Of a stretch of 64,000 nucleotides of DNA, positions 1-11,130 are shown in pieces; the first letter of the stretch is position 1, and each line of letters begins with the position of its first letter. Origin of the DNA: Coptis chinensis. Taxonomy: Eukaryota > Streptophyta > Magnoliopsida > Ranunculales > Ranunculaceae. The DNA is taken from the NCBI GenBank assembly GCA_015680905.1, contig CM027378.1, positions 2,976,001-3,040,000 of the forward strand. The letters run 5' to 3'. Made by a program: the position numbers and the translations under genes. The notes beneath the pieces were generated by a model. That model made no database searches. It was not told the DNA's origin and worked only from the letters and a program-made list of their open reading frames with translations.

Positions 1-89
1 CCAACCGTAACCAAATAACATTCTTTTTCCTATATAAATGTCTAAGTATCATAATAAGCACACGACATTATATTTTAATAACATATTAT

Positions 90-540
90 GTGTAAACTAC
101 AATTTACCTCCCCTAGACCAAATGTTTGACCCCGTGTTTTCTTATTTGCCTTGTTCACATGATAAAATTGAGCCAAATTACACTTTAGGCCCTACAATTG
201 AAGTATAAATCTTAGAACCATTTTAAAATTATATATATAACGTGTAAACTACTACTTACCTCTCCTAGACCAGATGTTAGACCCTGAAATGGTGTTTGAC
301 CCTGTGTTTTCTTATTTGCCTTGTTCACACAATCAGATTGAGCCAAATTACACTCTAGGCCCTACAATTGAAGTATAAATCTTAGGACCACACAACATTA
401 TTAAAATTATATATATCACGTGTAAAATGCTACTTGCCTGTCTTAGACCAGATGTTGGCCTCGAAAATGGTGTTTAACCTTCTTGTGTTTTCTTATTTGC
501 TTTGTTGCCATGATCTGCTTTGGGCTTTGATGGAGGTTGG
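90..540. repeat. Three tandem copies of a ~150-180 bp unit
   Basis: Units begin near 90, 242 and 420 with GTGTAAA and share blocks such as CTTATTTGCC, GAGCCAAATTACACT and CCTACAATTGAAGTATAAAT. Spacing is about 152 and 178 bp; the third copy is partial and more diverged. The repeats lie downstream of the TnpA gene, where CACTA elements carry subterminal repeats that bind TnpA. That role is an inference from position. 540-740 holds no recognisable gene. Confidence 0.75.
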
Positions 541-740
541 GCTGTCTTCCCATTTTTTTTAGCTATTAGTCAGAAAAATAAAATTTGTAGTTAGAAGGTC
601 GGAATGCGTAAAATGGTTGGGTCAAACTGTTGTTGCACAAACACTAGATGCAACGATGAAGGATGAACAAATAGATGGCAGGTTACCAATAAAAAAAAAT
701 AAAAGAAACATTCACAGTAGTAACTTACTTGCTGAACATT

Positions 741-1585
741 TTTCACTAGTCTACCAGTTTGCCAGATGAGTGTATCGTATGATCAATATTGACACTCGTA
801 TTGCTGTTTAAAGAGATTTTTTCAGATGGTAAGGAATTATCTTTGTCCTCCAACCTTCTGACTCTATCCAACAACAACCTAACGTCTTCTTGAAGACGGT
901 AGTTTTGGTCCCATTGCTCTTGAATTATTGATTCCAACTTCGTAACATGTTCCTTTGAGCCATGTTTGTTAACATGGAAATATGTGGTGGGGGTGATCCC
1001 CTTTCCAACTGCTCGAGTGAGACCAGGATGCTCAGGTGTGCCCAATGCTAGAGTTAAGATGTCCTTACTTCCTTCAATAACTACCTTTCCCTCCTCCACT
1101 TCCTTAGTCAGCCCATCATTCAATTAAGTTTTTAAGTAAACAAAGATTTAGCAAATCCAAATCACAACAAGCATTCATGTCTAACGTTAAAACATAATAA
1201 TAAACGATTAGAAAACTTACAATCTTTTCAGCCACTCTTTCCATAGCTACTTCAATATATTTCCCTTTTTTTAAGTAAGCTCTTTTCCATATTGAAGGCC
1301 TTCGATTTTTTCCATTAAAGGTTAGTCCCAACTCTTTTTTCTATGGTTACAAAATAATCACGCAAACGACAGGGTTAATACGATGCATGCCTTCAAAACT
1401 CTTAGTTGGAGGTTTATCATACCCAAACAAATTAACAAAGTGCCTACGTGTATGTATATAAATGTCGAGACAGACAATGTACTCACCAATTGTTCTCCAA
1501 TATCAGCAAATCCTGTCTTTCCAATCCTGTGGTTATATACTTTTGCTGCTCGCCATTGTGAATTAAGTTTGCTAATTTCCTGGAA
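741..1585 (-). pseudogene. TnpA-like CACTA protein, C-terminal exons (Transposase_24)
   Basis: Exons can be read on the minus strand. One (about 1584-1488) encodes KLNSQWRAAKVYNHRIGKTG, the N..R......H..G motif of plant Transposase_24 (PF03004), and ends at a GTGAGT donor. The next (about 1331-1223) encodes LGLTFNGKNRRPSIWKRAYL then KKGKYIEVAMERVAEK. The last (about 1115-746) encodes ALGTPEHPGLTRAVGKGITP, a diagnostic block, followed by a coiled-coil-like stretch ending LLLDRVRRLEDKD. In CACTA elements TnpA binds subterminal repeats and helps TnpD. The N-terminal exons lie at 4370-3767, separated by inserted or intronic DNA. The exon joins are inferred from GT/AG signals only. Confidence 0.75.
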
Positions 1586-1861
1586 AACATGGAATTAGTC
1601 GTCTTTAGGAATAAAAAACAATATATGGGATTAAAAAACAATATATTGTAGCTAAGAAGAAAAGTTTGTGGGTTCTCTGGGTTTATGAACAACATATTAA
1701 GACCAAGAGATTTTAGACTATGAACTGTCCAAAAGACTACTCTTGGGACCTGGAGAAATGCCTTTAAATCTAGAGCTTTACATTTTCCTTGGACGCCAAG
1801 GTGAGTGAGTTATTGAATAATGACCAGTGGAATCAGCACATTGATTCTGTCTAAGATCATG

Positions 1862-2690
1862 AGCTTAAAATGTTGAGATACCGCGAGCCACAGGTTGGTC
1901 GCAGATAGAAGAGGAAGAATGCGTTTGAGAAGAACTGGAGGCTCTAACTTTTTTAGGGGGAGGTGATAAACGAGCTTTGGCTTTCCTTTTCTTTGCAAGG
2001 GGTTTAGGAACTTTGGGGCTAATTGGAGCGCAATAAAGCGGGTGAGAGTGCTTTTTACTAACGTGCAAAGAAAGTGCAGAGAGAACAGGATAACCAGTGT
2101 CGGGGTGTAATCCAAGCTTGATGTGTTGACTTTTTCCCACTTTGCGACTGCTTTCTAGTAGTGGGGAGATTTTGCCAGAGTAGTTTTTTGAGTCAATGAA
2201 CCAACCTGAAACCGTAACATCACAAATCAGGAGACAAGATGAATAAGCAAAACAAGATGCTGTAAAACAAAACTTACCATCGAAACGGAATTTAGAGTAA
2301 CGTAGTGACTCAATGGGATTGGCCTTCGCGTGCATCTAGTTCCCAGTCAAATATACAAGAAATAATTCCCAGTCTCTATCAGAGTGGGGGAGGTTCACTA
2401 TGAAGGATTTCTTGCCAGAACGAGTACAAAAATACCCCGTTTGCCTTGACAGTTCTCTTGAGAAAATAGTTAGAGGCAAGGTCATGAACATCAATTTGGT
2501 CGGGGTGCGTGCAGTTATAGTGGTTGGACGCGTATAGAACTCTCCAGAAATTTCCAGTTCCTTGGCACTACTTTCGCGTGTATCCTTCCTTCAGAGGGCT
2601 TTGCCAAAGAATTTGCACAATTTATGGTTCCTCTGAAGGTGTGGAGGCCCTCTTACACTCCCTAAGAAATGCACTCAGAAAGACAGATTT
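1862..2690 (-). pseudogene. Unrecognised spliced gene-like fragment
   Basis: The reading frame looks like real protein. The upstream part (about 2560-2335) reads QIDVHDLASNYFLKRTVKAN and EILHSEPPHSDRDWELFLVY and ends at a stop near 2336. The next stretch begins MHAKANPIESLRYSKFRFD and is cut by a short GT-AG intron (about 2273-2208; donor GGTAAGTTTT, acceptor GGTTTCAG). It then continues WFIDSKNYSGKISPLLESSR and ends in a lysine/serine-rich tail (SPPPKKVRASSSSQTHSSSS). I do not recognise a family. It lies between TnpA exons in the same orientation, so it may be a host fragment captured by the CACTA element or part of a nested insertion. Confidence 0.4.
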
Positions 2691-2809
2691 AGAATGATTC
2701 TACGGGCTCCAGTGCAAAAGCCAATACTTCTACATACAAGTGGCATCCCTAGTACAAATTATGCTACCATTGTAGAAGTACTAACACCACTACCCACACC
2801 CACACACAC

Positions 2810-3166
2810 ATACGAATGTCAAACCCGGAAGAGGGGATAGCTAAACTGAATGTGGATAGATCGGTGAGTGATAGTGGAGCTGGGGTTGGAGGTACAATCA
2901 GGCTAAGAAATGATGTAATTATCTTGGCTTTCTCTGGTAGGAGCAACAAGGAGTCTGTTGCATCTGATAGTTTGAGTGCTATCAAGGAGTCTATTGCATC
3001 AGGACACGATTTATGTTTATTATTCTATAGAGCTGAAAATCACTATTTCAATCCTGTAATGATTACAGACATTTGCAACAGAGACACGTTAATGAATACA
3101 GAGTCTAGTTTCAGAGGTATAGGACGGATACTAGCTCTGCTCTATGGTAATTCACATATGCAATAA
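2810..3166 (+). pseudogene. RNase H-like (RVT_3) fragment, LINE-derived
   Basis: The frame reads NPEEGIAKLNVDRSVSDSG then AGVGGTIRLRNDVIILAFSG, which matches the start of the RVT_3 RNase H domain found at the 3' end of plant L1 LINEs (PxEGxxKLNxDxS...AGxGGxIR). The acidic residue of KLNVD is present. The rest of the domain is degenerate and the expected second and third catalytic blocks are unclear. It lies in the opposite orientation to the CACTA genes, between TnpA exons, so it is probably a small nested LINE remnant. Confidence 0.5.
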
Positions 3167-3766
3167 AGGCAAGAGGGGGAGGGTCCTAAGGAGAGCAAGC
3201 TAGGAAGCAAGACAAGAAAAGGGATGCGCGTTAGAGGGAAGCCTATAAGTAAGCTAATAAGCTAAAAGAGGAAAGGCGAATAGTCAATCCCCGAGGATGA
3301 AGAGAACACATATTCAGATTCAGATTCAGATTCAAAAGAGCATAAAGAGAGGCGGTTAGCGAAGAAGCAAATTTCCTCCCATCCATCCCCCATCTTGCTC
3401 TAGAAGAGAGAAGAAAGAAAGAATTCATACTACTGTGATTCGTACTAGAAATTGACTAAGTAGTCATAGAGACTTCGCCTTATATGGGGACTGCCGGTAC
3501 AGACTCTACTAAAACAGAAATATCAAAATAGCGTAATACTGAGGCATAACCGAATGAGCAACTTAAAGAGACGCAATCATCTGAAATACAAGGCAAAGAT
3601 GCTGAAATGGTAGAAATCCAGCAGAAAGTAAGAGCACATGGGCTGAGGTTTTAGGGAAGAAGGTAGTAGGAAGTATCAGAAGATAGAATGCTTGTTAACT
3701 AGAAATGAATACAGTTATCCAAAACCAATCAAACTAACAAAAATAAGTTATCCTAATCTGAAATTT
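3167..3766. other. Gene-free purine-rich stretch with ATTCAG repeat
   Basis: No gene is seen. The + strand is unusually A/G-rich (for example AAGGCAAGAGGGGGAGGGTC), unlike the AT-rich flanks. A short ATTCAG tandem repeat (three units and part of a fourth) lies at about 3310-3333. The stretch probably belongs to the material inserted between the TnpA exons; its origin is unknown. Confidence 0.4.
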
Positions 3767-4370
3767 TGCTGTCAGTCTTGACTTCACAAATCTTTCCCAA
3801 TCTTCCTGTCTAATATTTTTCTCGTGTTTTTAAGGCGGCTTCAAAAGCTTTTCAGGTTGGCCTTTGTAGGGAGTGATATAGTACCTGGTTAACCAACTCT
3901 TGAATTCTTTCCATTTCTCACCAATATCTGAGACAACACCCTTCTTTTCGTCTTCTGTCAAGTTGAATTTGGCCTAATAAGCTATAAAGTTACAATAAAC
4001 TAAGAGTAATTAGACAATTAATATTACAACTGAAGCTATTTACCTTTATAGTATCCCATAACAAGTCTCTCACTTCATCTCCGACAACATGCCAATTTTC
4101 ATAATCAACAATAGAGATTTGGGACTCCGCTAACAAACCTGAGTAGCTTGCCAAATCCTTTCTGTCTTCCCGTATACGTTGACCATGTTCATTGTATTGA
4201 ACATTCAATAGTTCACCCTCTCTTATTTTTGTTATCCTTTTGCATTGAACTGCTCCTCTTCCTGTCCTTTCTACACTTGAAGCTTGTGTATTGTGAACTT
4301 CCATTGGTGTAACGGAAGTCTCGTCAACTCCCATATCTGAATCGGAATCAGAATTCTCTCCTAGATCCAT
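3767..4370 (-). pseudogene. TnpA-like CACTA protein, N-terminal exons
   Basis: Exon 1 starts MDLGENSDSDSDMGVDETS (acidic N-terminus). It carries the Transposase_24 entry motif: NVQYNEHGQRIREDRKDL, then QISIVDYENWHVVGDEVRDL and LWDTIK. It ends at an AAAG|GTAAAT donor near 4042; the acceptor ATTAG|GCC lies near 3973. Exon 2 reads AKFNLTEDEKKGVVSDIGEK, WKEFKSWLTRYY and QEDWERFVKSRLTAKFQ, which fits the family's kF...W..fK..Lt and dW..Fv pattern. An in-frame TAA follows LLKPP in exon 2, so this copy looks dead unless that stretch is spliced out. The C-terminal exons lie at 1585-741. Confidence 0.75.
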
Positions 4371-4639
4371 GCTGATCTTCTATATATCGAGTATAGACAT
4401 GAAGACTTGAACCAATAACAACATATGAAATAAGCTAGGTATCAATAACTTGGACAATATTAATTAAACAATAATAAGACAAATGATCATCCATAACATG
4501 AATTAAAGTATTAAGGCAAATATAAATATCAAAGTAGGTATGAATTCACATTTAATAACAATATTCAATAGTCAAATAATAAAGGAACAAACTTGTTCAA
4601 ACATCCCCATAGAAAGAAAAAAAAATTATAACATGCTCT

Positions 4640-4809
4640 AACTTAATTGTTTGAGGTAGGGTAGACATAAGTCCCCTCACAATCTACATGCGCATAAGAT
4701 GATACTGATGAACCTGAACTAAGGGAGTCAACATCTGGAAATACTTTACTACTTGTATGATCTAGCTCATCCTCATTCCCTTCTTCAAGGTAGTCTCTTT
4801 CAGGAGTCC
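4640..4809 (-). pseudogene. CACTA transposase (TnpD) C-terminal tail, split off by element D
   Basis: The minus frame reads RTPERDYLEEGNEDELDHTS and ends YVYPTSNN before a stop near 4644. An acidic tail of this kind follows the DUF4216 region in CACTA transposases. The upstream part of the gene resumes at 10031, beyond retroelement D, and AGTCC is present on both sides of D. The two stretches were therefore contiguous before D inserted. Confidence 0.65.
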
Positions 4810-6296
4810 TGATAACCGTAAAATTAATAGTTTTACTCAAGAATAAAGTGATGAAACTCTAAACGAAAGTAAAACTAGAAACTCGACTATACTCGTGATT
4901 ATCAAAGATATTTGTTTTCTACTCTCGATCCTATTGACGTAGAGTTGGAATAGAAGATTCGTTCCACTCCTAGTTCTTTAGCATTAAAGTTTTCTACAAT
5001 TGATGGTCTATCCAAGGTCAATGAGAGATTTACGAAGGGAATTTATACTACGATGTGAATTCAAATAACAAGATACAAATAACGGAATGACAGAATGCTA
5101 AGAGTTGAATCTAGATAAAGAATTAGGGGAATTTGATTCCACCTTGAATCCAACTTAATAAACTAGCGTAGATTTGTTGTAAACCAATTCTTACGTTCTT
5201 ACGGTAAGAATTGGTCGTTCTAATCCCTAATTATACATGATATTTCTACCAATTCATAACTTGTATGTGAGGTCGTCCACCCATTCTCATGGCGAATCAA
5301 CGACCTTCTAGAGTGGAATAGATTCTTACAACGATTCTATACTACACAATCAAGTTTTCATCAAACCCTTCTAATGGAGGTTTAGCCTTGATTCATCAAA
5401 CTATCATTTCCAATTGAATTAAAACTAGACATAATATAAAGATTTCAACTTTACTAATCTAACTACTCAAGAATTGAAATCCAAATTAATAACTAGGAAA
5501 TGAATACGAAACAATAATTGAAATTAGATCTAAACAAATTTAAATGACAAAATCGAAATTCACAATAACTACTATTTTATTTATCTAATGAATGAAGAAC
5601 AATGATTCAAATAATTAATCTAAAACAAGGAATGAAACTAATTAATTACTAATTGAAATTCAAAAACTAGATCTACAAGCTATTTTAATGGCTACTTTCT
5701 ATTCTAAGCTATCTATATTCTTTTCTTAAGAGCTAAGTCTTGTTTTATGTAAAGGAGGATACCAGATCCATAATTTCGTGCATGGGCTGAGGAGCCATGT
5801 TTTGGGCCGGAAAATCGAGCCCAAAGCCCAATTTCTTTAGTCCACAGAGCCCGTTTCAGCTGGCTTTGACTTCAGCAGACTTTTCGTCCATTTTTGCTCA
5901 TCTGATTAGGTCAAGGCTTGGACCATTGGAAAGCTCTTTGCGAGACGGTAGTTTTGACGTAAGGTAGGCCCAAATCTGAGGCCTGAGTCCAAAGATATGG
6001 TCTTTGGAAGTTCTACTGACTTATGCACTATTTCTGCTTGTGTTGGCTTTTCAGCTTTTGACCAGGCTTCATAAAGGCTTTGTCTCCTTTAATCTTGGCC
6101 TTATCACAGAACTTCTTAGCAAGCAACCCTTTGCTCCTTTATATTGCCAAAGTGGCACATTTCTGCACATAATTGAGTTCCATGCTTGAAATACATAAAA
6201 GCACGTAATTAGCATTAACTCTTATTTATTAATGGCATAATTGGTCTAAAAGTAGTATTATTAAGGGGTTAAAACTACAGTTTTGGGCTCTTATCA
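4810..6296 (-). repeat. 3' LTR of element D
   Basis: 1487 bp. It starts TGATAAGAGCCCAAAACTGT on the minus strand and ends TTATCA. The G-rich polypurine tract immediately precedes it (CCACCCCCAAAC on the + strand at 6299-6310). It is homologous to the LTRs of A, B and C. Confidence 0.85.
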
Positions 6297-8123
6297 AACC
6301 ACCCCCAAACAACATTTTGCTTGTCCTCAAGCAAATATGAGAAATTAGCATAAGTGACCAAAAATGGAGTTTTAACTAATCTCGTTTCGCCGAGTGCGAT
6401 TGTATTGACCATATGCAACAAGGCCTTAAACCACTAGTAATTCCCTAGTGGACGAGTTATAGCCTCGTGAGAGTTTTCTAGTGAAGGTACTCACAAACTT
6501 CATCTATACTACAACGACCCAAGAACAAAACTATTGTTTCCTTATCTATTTCTCAGTTATCTATACATCTCATTTAGCAAATGAATACAGAATAATCAAG
6601 TTGAAACCTAAGCTAATATATGCATAATAATCTATCATCTAAAAATAAACATATTTACAATGAGTAATACTATGAGATGAACTAGCAGGTCCGTTTCTGA
6701 AAACTCGGAATAGCGTCCTTAAGTAGGTCCTCACATAAATGTCAAGACAAAAACCACTCTAATTTTTCCGCTCAAGTTTCGCTACTCCAGTGTGCAGTGG
6801 GCACACTTTACCTTACAAACTCAATAACACACAAGGAAGCCGGAGGCGATCAAACACATTTGCCACTTACTATCACACTAACCTATTCCTAATTGAGCTA
6901 GAGGTCTTTATTAGGTGTTGCGGGGATTAGGAGATGGTTTAAGAAGGAAGGAAATGGATATTCAAAGAGAACAAGTATGAGATAATAGAGTCTTCATATT
7001 ATGTAACTAGAAAAAAAAAACCTTATTCTTTACTTTTGCTTCTACACTTTGTTTCCATCCTTAGCCATATTTGTTTTTCTTTTTCTTTGGCTTTTGACTC
7101 TTTGATTCTATTTTTGGAGTTCTAACTCTTTATTTCCTTTTATTTTATTATTATTATTTTTTTATTTGGATGGAAACTTACTTTTCTCTTCTGAAGCGAC
7201 TAACGAATTCTTGATTTCAAAGGTTCTGCTCTTTTATATTCTTCATCTCTATTCTCAGACTTATTCAAAGAATTGGGTAGGTTGATTTATTTATTTTTTT
7301 TGTTTTGTAACAGGGTAAAGGATTTGTGGTTTATGAAAGGCTAAAGAAAGGCTTAGAGGGGCGACTAGCGGAAAATAATTCATAGGTTGGAATTTCTGAC
7401 TATATCGATCCAAAGAAGGCCTAAATTCTTGCTTAGGATATGGTATAGTAATCAAGCAAGTGGACGTTTGATTTCTCTATCCGGATTTTACTTCTCCCTT
7501 GTGTCATTTCTCAAATGCTCACTCATATAAGGCTTTAGGCTATATTCTCACAGGATTTGTAGAATAAGTACTCTAGCCTAGATTTCAGAAACTTACTACT
7601 AACAATCATAAATACTCATGTAACATATTTATAGATTGATACAAGGATTATTACCTACATATTAGCCTAAGTTTCTAAAAACTATTCTAATGCAGAAGCT
7701 ATGTGAGACTTCTAGATTATTGAGAGTATAGAGAAAGAAAAAAATACAAATATTCCTAAGTGTATAACATACTTTTTATTTATATTTTTAAATTTTTTGA
7801 ATTTTTTAGCTAGAAAACAAGTGCATATTATATATATCTATATCCTAACAGATGCCTTAATTACACGTGTTTCTATGCCCCCCCCCCCCAAACAAGAAGC
7901 ATGCTTTGTCCTCAAAGTATTTTAAATAAAGAGGGTATGAAAATACCATTGAAATGCGTGAAATTCCAGAACATCTGTAAAACAAGGTTATAACATACTA
8001 ATATAGAAAAGAAAACTGACGCAACTCTATAAGAGTTCCACCCATAATGGGGTTAATGAGAAACAAATTTGCTTGGGACATAAGCAGACATTAATTGAAA
8101 TAAAAACGAACCTTAACTCCCAT
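6297..8123 (-). other. Conserved 3' spacer of element D
   Basis: No gene. The stretch is strongly similar to 24679-26445 (element A) and 58655-60491 (element B), including its low-complexity parts. G-rich tracts flank it at both ends, each next to a GAGGACAA motif. The C-run on the + strand (7878-7889) marks the inner tract. Confidence 0.75.
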
Positions 8124-9096
8124 TTAAGCATTTCCCTCTTCATTCTTAATAAAGAAATGAGGTTCCTTCGCATCCTGCCACGCCGTGGTAATTTGCCAGG
8201 CTTCACACCACTTATTGTCTACTATAGCTAACTTGTCAAGTGCCACTTGGTCGGATGGGGTGTAAGGCGCAACCTGATGAGGTTGTATCCTCCACCCTTA
8301 CCAAGTCATTGCACGGAACGATCGAATAATACAATTGGTGGGTCTTACAATGTCGACCCCAACCCAATCCGTGAAACGGGCACAAAAAACAGGGAAGAAA
8401 CATAACATTATACGACATATTAAAACAGGCATAAGAAGGTACTCATGCCTCTTGCCATGGGCTCGGGCTAAACTAGACATTAAGGTCTGGGGAATATCAT
8501 AGAGTGTACGTCCCCCAGCTAAAGCAAGGAAAATATCACAAGTTTCATTATTCACAGAAGAATAACACCATTCCCCTATAATGTTGAGCATAATCCAAAA
8601 CATAACAGTGCCCACGTTCATAGACAGGCTACCAAGGGCGACGTTATAATCCCCTTGGTCCTCTATCCTAAAGATTCCAGCGCCCATAATGCTCATGCAA
8701 ATCATCATAGTTATACATGTACATATTATCTACCAAATAGGCCCATGAGTCTTGTATTTTGGCCGTCATAGCAAGTCCAAGCACAAAGGCTATCAAGAAC
8801 CTGGAAATTTCCATTGGTTTATCCCCGATGGTGATGGAGAACACTTGTTCTCCATCTGGTCTATCAAAGAACTTACAGTTATCATAAAAATAAGATGTAA
8901 GTGCGGGAGAATAAAGTTCATCCGGACTTACCAATAGTGGCTCCCATCCTGCTAGAATGATCACTTTGCGAAAACACGCACCATAGGTGTCACTTTGGAA
9001 TAAGTCTTCAAATGACTGTTTCAGTATGATATGAGGGAATGTCATCCCTAATAAACTTGCCGGAATAGCTGCGTAGGATCCTGAAACAACCCACAA
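8124..9096 (-). pseudogene. Extra ORF (ORF3) of element D, PF20167-like
   Basis: Homologous to the ORF3 of A (about 27330-26446) and B (57729-58654). Recognisable blocks are SDTYGACFRKVIILAGWEPL, DELYSPALTSYFYDNCKFF, GEQVFSITIGDKPMEISRF and RIMLCFFPVFCARFTDWVGV. The pattern (an FY-containing helix, a V.V.G strand, a helix leading into G, then an LL.PVL.CRI block) resembles the putative plant transposon protein domain (PF20167). It occupies the env-like position of Athila elements. Its role is unknown. The copy is broken. Confidence 0.65.
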
Positions 9097-9125
9097 AAAA
9101 TTGGAAATTTTTGGTGACCACAGGG

Positions 9126-9330
9126 ATCAGGGCGCAGGGTGCGCTCAAGGTATGCCTGGGATGGGCGCGGGTTGCACTATGTTGAATTTCGAGTTCCAGG
9201 CACTTGGGCGCAGGGTGCACTCACTTTTAGCCTGGGATGGGCGCGGGTTGCGCTCTGGATGAAAACTGGAATTCCAGTGTTTTGGGCACAGGTGGCGCTC
9301 AGGTCTGGGCATGGATGGGCGCAGGTCGCA
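9126..9330. repeat. GC-rich GGGCGCAGGGTGCGCTC-type repeats, element D
   Basis: About five imperfect units of a GC-rich motif with inverted-repeat character (GGGCGCAGGGTGCGCTC and variants), spaced roughly 40-50 bp, upstream of ORF3 on the minus strand. The same motif family occurs in A, B and C. Confidence 0.7.
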
Positions 9331-10025
9331 ATGATTCAAATAATGAATCTAAAACAAGGAATGAAACTAATTAATTACTAATTGAAATTCAAAAACTAGA
9401 TCTACAAGCTATTCTAATGACTACTTTCTATTCTAAGCTATCTCTATTATTTTCTTAAGAGCTAAGTCTTGTTTTATATAAAGGAGGAGACCAGATCCAT
9501 AATTTCGTGCATGGACTGAGGAGCCATGTTTTGGGCCAGAAAATCGAGCCCAAAGCCCAATTTTTTCAGTCCACAGAGCCCGTTTCAGATGGCTTTGACT
9601 TCAGCAGACTTTTTGTCTACTTTTGCTCCTCTGATTGGTTCAAAGCTTGGACCATTGGAAAGCTCTTTCCGAGACGGTCGTTTTGACGTAAGGTAGGCCC
9701 AAATCCAAGGCCTGAGTCCAAAGATATGATCTTCGGAAGTTCTGTTTACTTGTGCACTATTTCTGCCCGTGTTGACTTTTCAACTTTTGACCGAGCTTCA
9801 TAAAGGCTTTGTCTCCTTGAATCTTGGCCTTATCACAAAACTTCTTAGCAACCAACCCTTTGCTCCTTTATATCGCCAAAGTGGCACATTTCTGCACATA
9901 ATTGAGTTCCATGCCTGAAATACATAAAAACACGTAATTAGCATTAACTCTTATTTATTAATGGCATAATTGGTCTAAAAGTAGTATTATTAAGGGGTGA
10001 AAACTACATTTTTGGGTTCTTATCA
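9330..10025 (-). repeat. Partial 5' LTR of element D
   Basis: Closely matches about 5604-6296 of the 3' LTR. It carries the LTR start (TGATAAGAACCC on the minus strand, ending at 10025) and adjoins the AGTCC target duplication. Confidence 0.8.
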
Positions 10026-10030
10026 AGTCC

Positions 10031-11093
10031 TCTAAGCTATTGACCATTTTGGATCGAGTTGGTCAGGTACATAAAAGACTTGCTTGGCCTGAGAGGCCAT
10101 CACAAAAGGGTCTTCCTTATGTCCAATTCTACCAAGGTCAACAGAAGTGAAACCAAATCGTCTACTTTGATGCCATTTCTGTTGTCAACCCAGTCACACT
10201 TAAATACTGGGACATTGAGCACCAGATAGTCGAGCAGTATAACACCGTAGTAACCCATTTATGAAACAACGGGGTTCTTATCCTTGGCACTAGAAATTTG
10301 CACTGTTGTTACCATTAAACAAACACCACTGTTTTAGTTTACTAGTGAAGCTTCATGATCCTTCGTATGAAAATGGTATCCACCAATAACATAGCCTGAA
10401 CACTTTAGAATGTCTTGACGAGGTCCTTGGGCTATAACTTTTAGGGTGTTTGAAAGTTTCTTACCGGTAACTGCTGCTTCCTCCTTAACTTGATTATCCA
10501 AGTTATCCAAGAATCTTAGTCGAATTTAGCAAAGTTGTATTAGATGTAAAATAATTTCAAATAATCTTACCCTTTGACGAATCTAATAAATGAATGTGTG
10601 AGTGTGCTAATCTTGATACCATTTGGCTGACTTACGAGGATAAGTAAGCTTTAGGTGTTCCATATGCTTCCTATCAAGTTAGGAAAAAAGCTTGGCACCA
10701 TTATCTGTCTAGGTGAAATAAGGAAAAACAAAATTCTATACTAACGTACTCGATATAAGGCTGAACGTCATTAGTGTTTGCCAAAACACATTGATGAGCT
10801 TGCTCCCAAGTCTTCTCATCAACTTCAACAACATTCATACCACTAAGAGGCTTTCCCTTAGAAATTGTATTTTCTTTCTCCGTATCATTAGTATCCATGT
10901 TTCTAACTGATGGGACTCCGATTGCATTCACTCCAGATAAGTACTCACTAAGATCAACAACTTCTTCAAGGATATAATTTTCAGCAATGCATCCTTCTAG
11001 ACGATTTCGATTCTGCACGTAGCCCTTTAGTATTTTTATGAACCTAATATTCAAAAACTGACAAAAGAAGAGAAAATACAAACAAACAAACAA
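10031..11093 (-). pseudogene. CACTA transposase (TnpD), DUF4218 end and DUF4216 region
   Basis: Minus frames show GYVQNRNRLEGCIAENYILE (the YVxNRxxPEGCIAE motif after DUF4218), HMEHLKLTYPRKSAKWYQ near 10640, and around 10180-10230 VPVFKCDWVDNRNGIKVDD, the DUF4216 hallmark (VxFKCDWVD). Near 10060 the sequence reads QVFYVPDQLD, which immediately precedes the interruption by element D at 10025. The frame changes between blocks, reflecting introns and decay. Confidence 0.75.
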
Positions 11094-11130
11094 TCAAATT
11101 GATGAAGCTTTACTGAATTATTAAAAGTAG

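Larger units (their letters stand above)
4810..10025 (-). mobile_element. Athila-like LTR retroelement D, internally reduced
   Basis: Minus orientation. The ends are TGATAA...TTATCA, with a 5-bp target duplication AGTCC at 4805-4809 and 10026-10030. The 3' LTR is 4810-6296 and a partial 5' LTR is about 9330-10025. Between them lie a GC-rich repeat block, one extra ORF and a conserved spacer with two G-rich polypurine-like tracts (6297-6310 and 7878-7896 as C-runs on the + strand). No gag or pol is recognisable, so it is a broken or non-autonomous derivative. Shared LTR parts differ by roughly 4-5% by eye, suggesting an insertion of perhaps 1-2 million years at a typical plant rate. It sits inside the TnpD gene of the CACTA element. 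Confidence 0.9.

Noticed and set aside
1810-2115. Minus-strand ORF of 101 residues
   Set aside because: Overlaps, in another frame, the better supported spliced reading at 1862-2690.
9139-9381. ORFs rich in WAQ/GWA and RPE/PRP words over GC-rich arrays (also at 27314-27715, 32135-32366, 36853-37267)
   Set aside because: They come from reading the GC-rich tandem units on both strands; no unit keeps one frame, so they are not proteins.
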